Shown here: piece by piece, positions 63,837 through 64,000 of the stretch
How positions within the stretch are numbered: position 1 is the first letter of the stretch
Layout: every line of letters starts with the position of its first letter
Assembly (NCBI GenBank): GCA_017592665.1
Contig: JAGFNW010000022.1
Span: forward strand, 62,001 to 126,000
Source: Streptosporangiaceae bacterium NEAU-GS5
GTDB taxonomy: Bacteria > Actinomycetota > Actinomycetes > Streptosporangiales > Streptosporangiaceae
DNA: 64,000 bases
Direction of reading: 5' to 3'
Position numbers and translations under genes: made by a program
Notes under the pieces: model-generated
What the model saw: only the letters and a program-made list of their open reading frames with translations
Databases searched by the model: none
What the model was told of the DNA's origin: nothing

Positions 63837-64000
63837 CGTGAGGCCGGGCAGATGCCGGGCATGGGAAGGCCTGTGCCGTAGGCGGCCCATTCTCGCGACG
63901 ACGGCGGCCCGACCCGGGCGCAGAGGGTGGCCACCGGATCGCGGTGTGGCAGGGGATCCCACCGGCGGACACTGCTCTCCCAACTCGAGGAGACCAGGAG
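63833..64000 (-). CDS. C-terminal part of an unidentified protein
   Basis: A frame open from the right edge to a TAG at 63835..63833: 55 residues with WESSVRRWDPLPHRDPVA, TLCARVGPPSSREWAAYG and an ending LPMPGICPASR. Two Cys and several Trp suggest an exported or extracellular domain tail. Its stop overlaps the stop of the dehydratase gene, as for a convergent neighbour. Could be a shadow frame; family not recognised. Confidence 0.35.
   Translation of the reverse strand, partial: LLVSSSWESSVRRWDPLPHRDPVATLCARVGPPSSREWAAYGTGLPMPGICPASR

Overview
The window is high-GC actinomycete chromosome. The signs are strong GC bias at third codon positions, many GTG and a few TTG starts, 4-bp stop/start overlaps between cistrons, and typical actinomycete families: a large LuxR/AAA regulator, a CU044_5270 protein paired with a SigE-type ECF sigma factor, DUF1990, DUF6194, a CASTOR/POLLUX-type channel, an NhaA-DsbA fusion and MarR/TetR/PadR one-component regulators. 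A Streptosporangiales member is my guess, with low confidence. I saw no rRNA, tRNA, CRISPR array, insertion sequence or phage gene.

Left half (1-34,970): mostly single genes and divergent regulator/target pairs with readable operators. They include MarR with a quinone-oxidoreductase-like gene (operator 88-124), MFS exporter with MarR-oxidoreductase-LLM-GNAT genes (operator array 20,866-20,962), and carotenoid oxygenase with PadR (30,900-30,940). Three loci are decayed: a PstS-like gene (1,043-1,742), a histidine kinase with a frameshift (15,889-17,030), and a second two-component system reduced to fragments fused to half of a membrane protein (17,744-18,467).

Middle (34,970-48,841): a tight leftward operon runs from 44,653 to 34,970. 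It encodes an Rbs-like ABC importer (permease, binding lipoprotein, and one polypeptide carrying both the ATPases and a second permease), a butanediol-dehydrogenase-like enzyme, a cupin, a creatinase-like M24 protein and E1-alpha/E1-beta of a 2-oxoacid or acetoin dehydrogenase. Beside it lie a leaderless two-gene dehydrogenase operon, an XRE-cupin regulator and a PRISE-type reductase. This looks like uptake and oxidation of a small polyol or diol, but the substrate is not readable.

Right (48,852-64,000): a Liv-type ABC importer (with LivM and LivG fused), a ThDP enzyme plus aldehyde dehydrogenase divergent from an IclR-CoA transferase-citryl-CoA-lyase-like operon, and a TetR gene divergent from a quinate/shikimate dehydrogenase and a QuiC1-type 3-dehydroshikimate dehydratase. 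The Liv importer promoter and the quinate/shikimate promoter carry almost the same promoter-operator module (18-bp spacing, TATAA, then a 24-bp operator with 23 matches). This ties the importer to the quinate/shikimate genes through the TetR protein and is the strongest new inference here.
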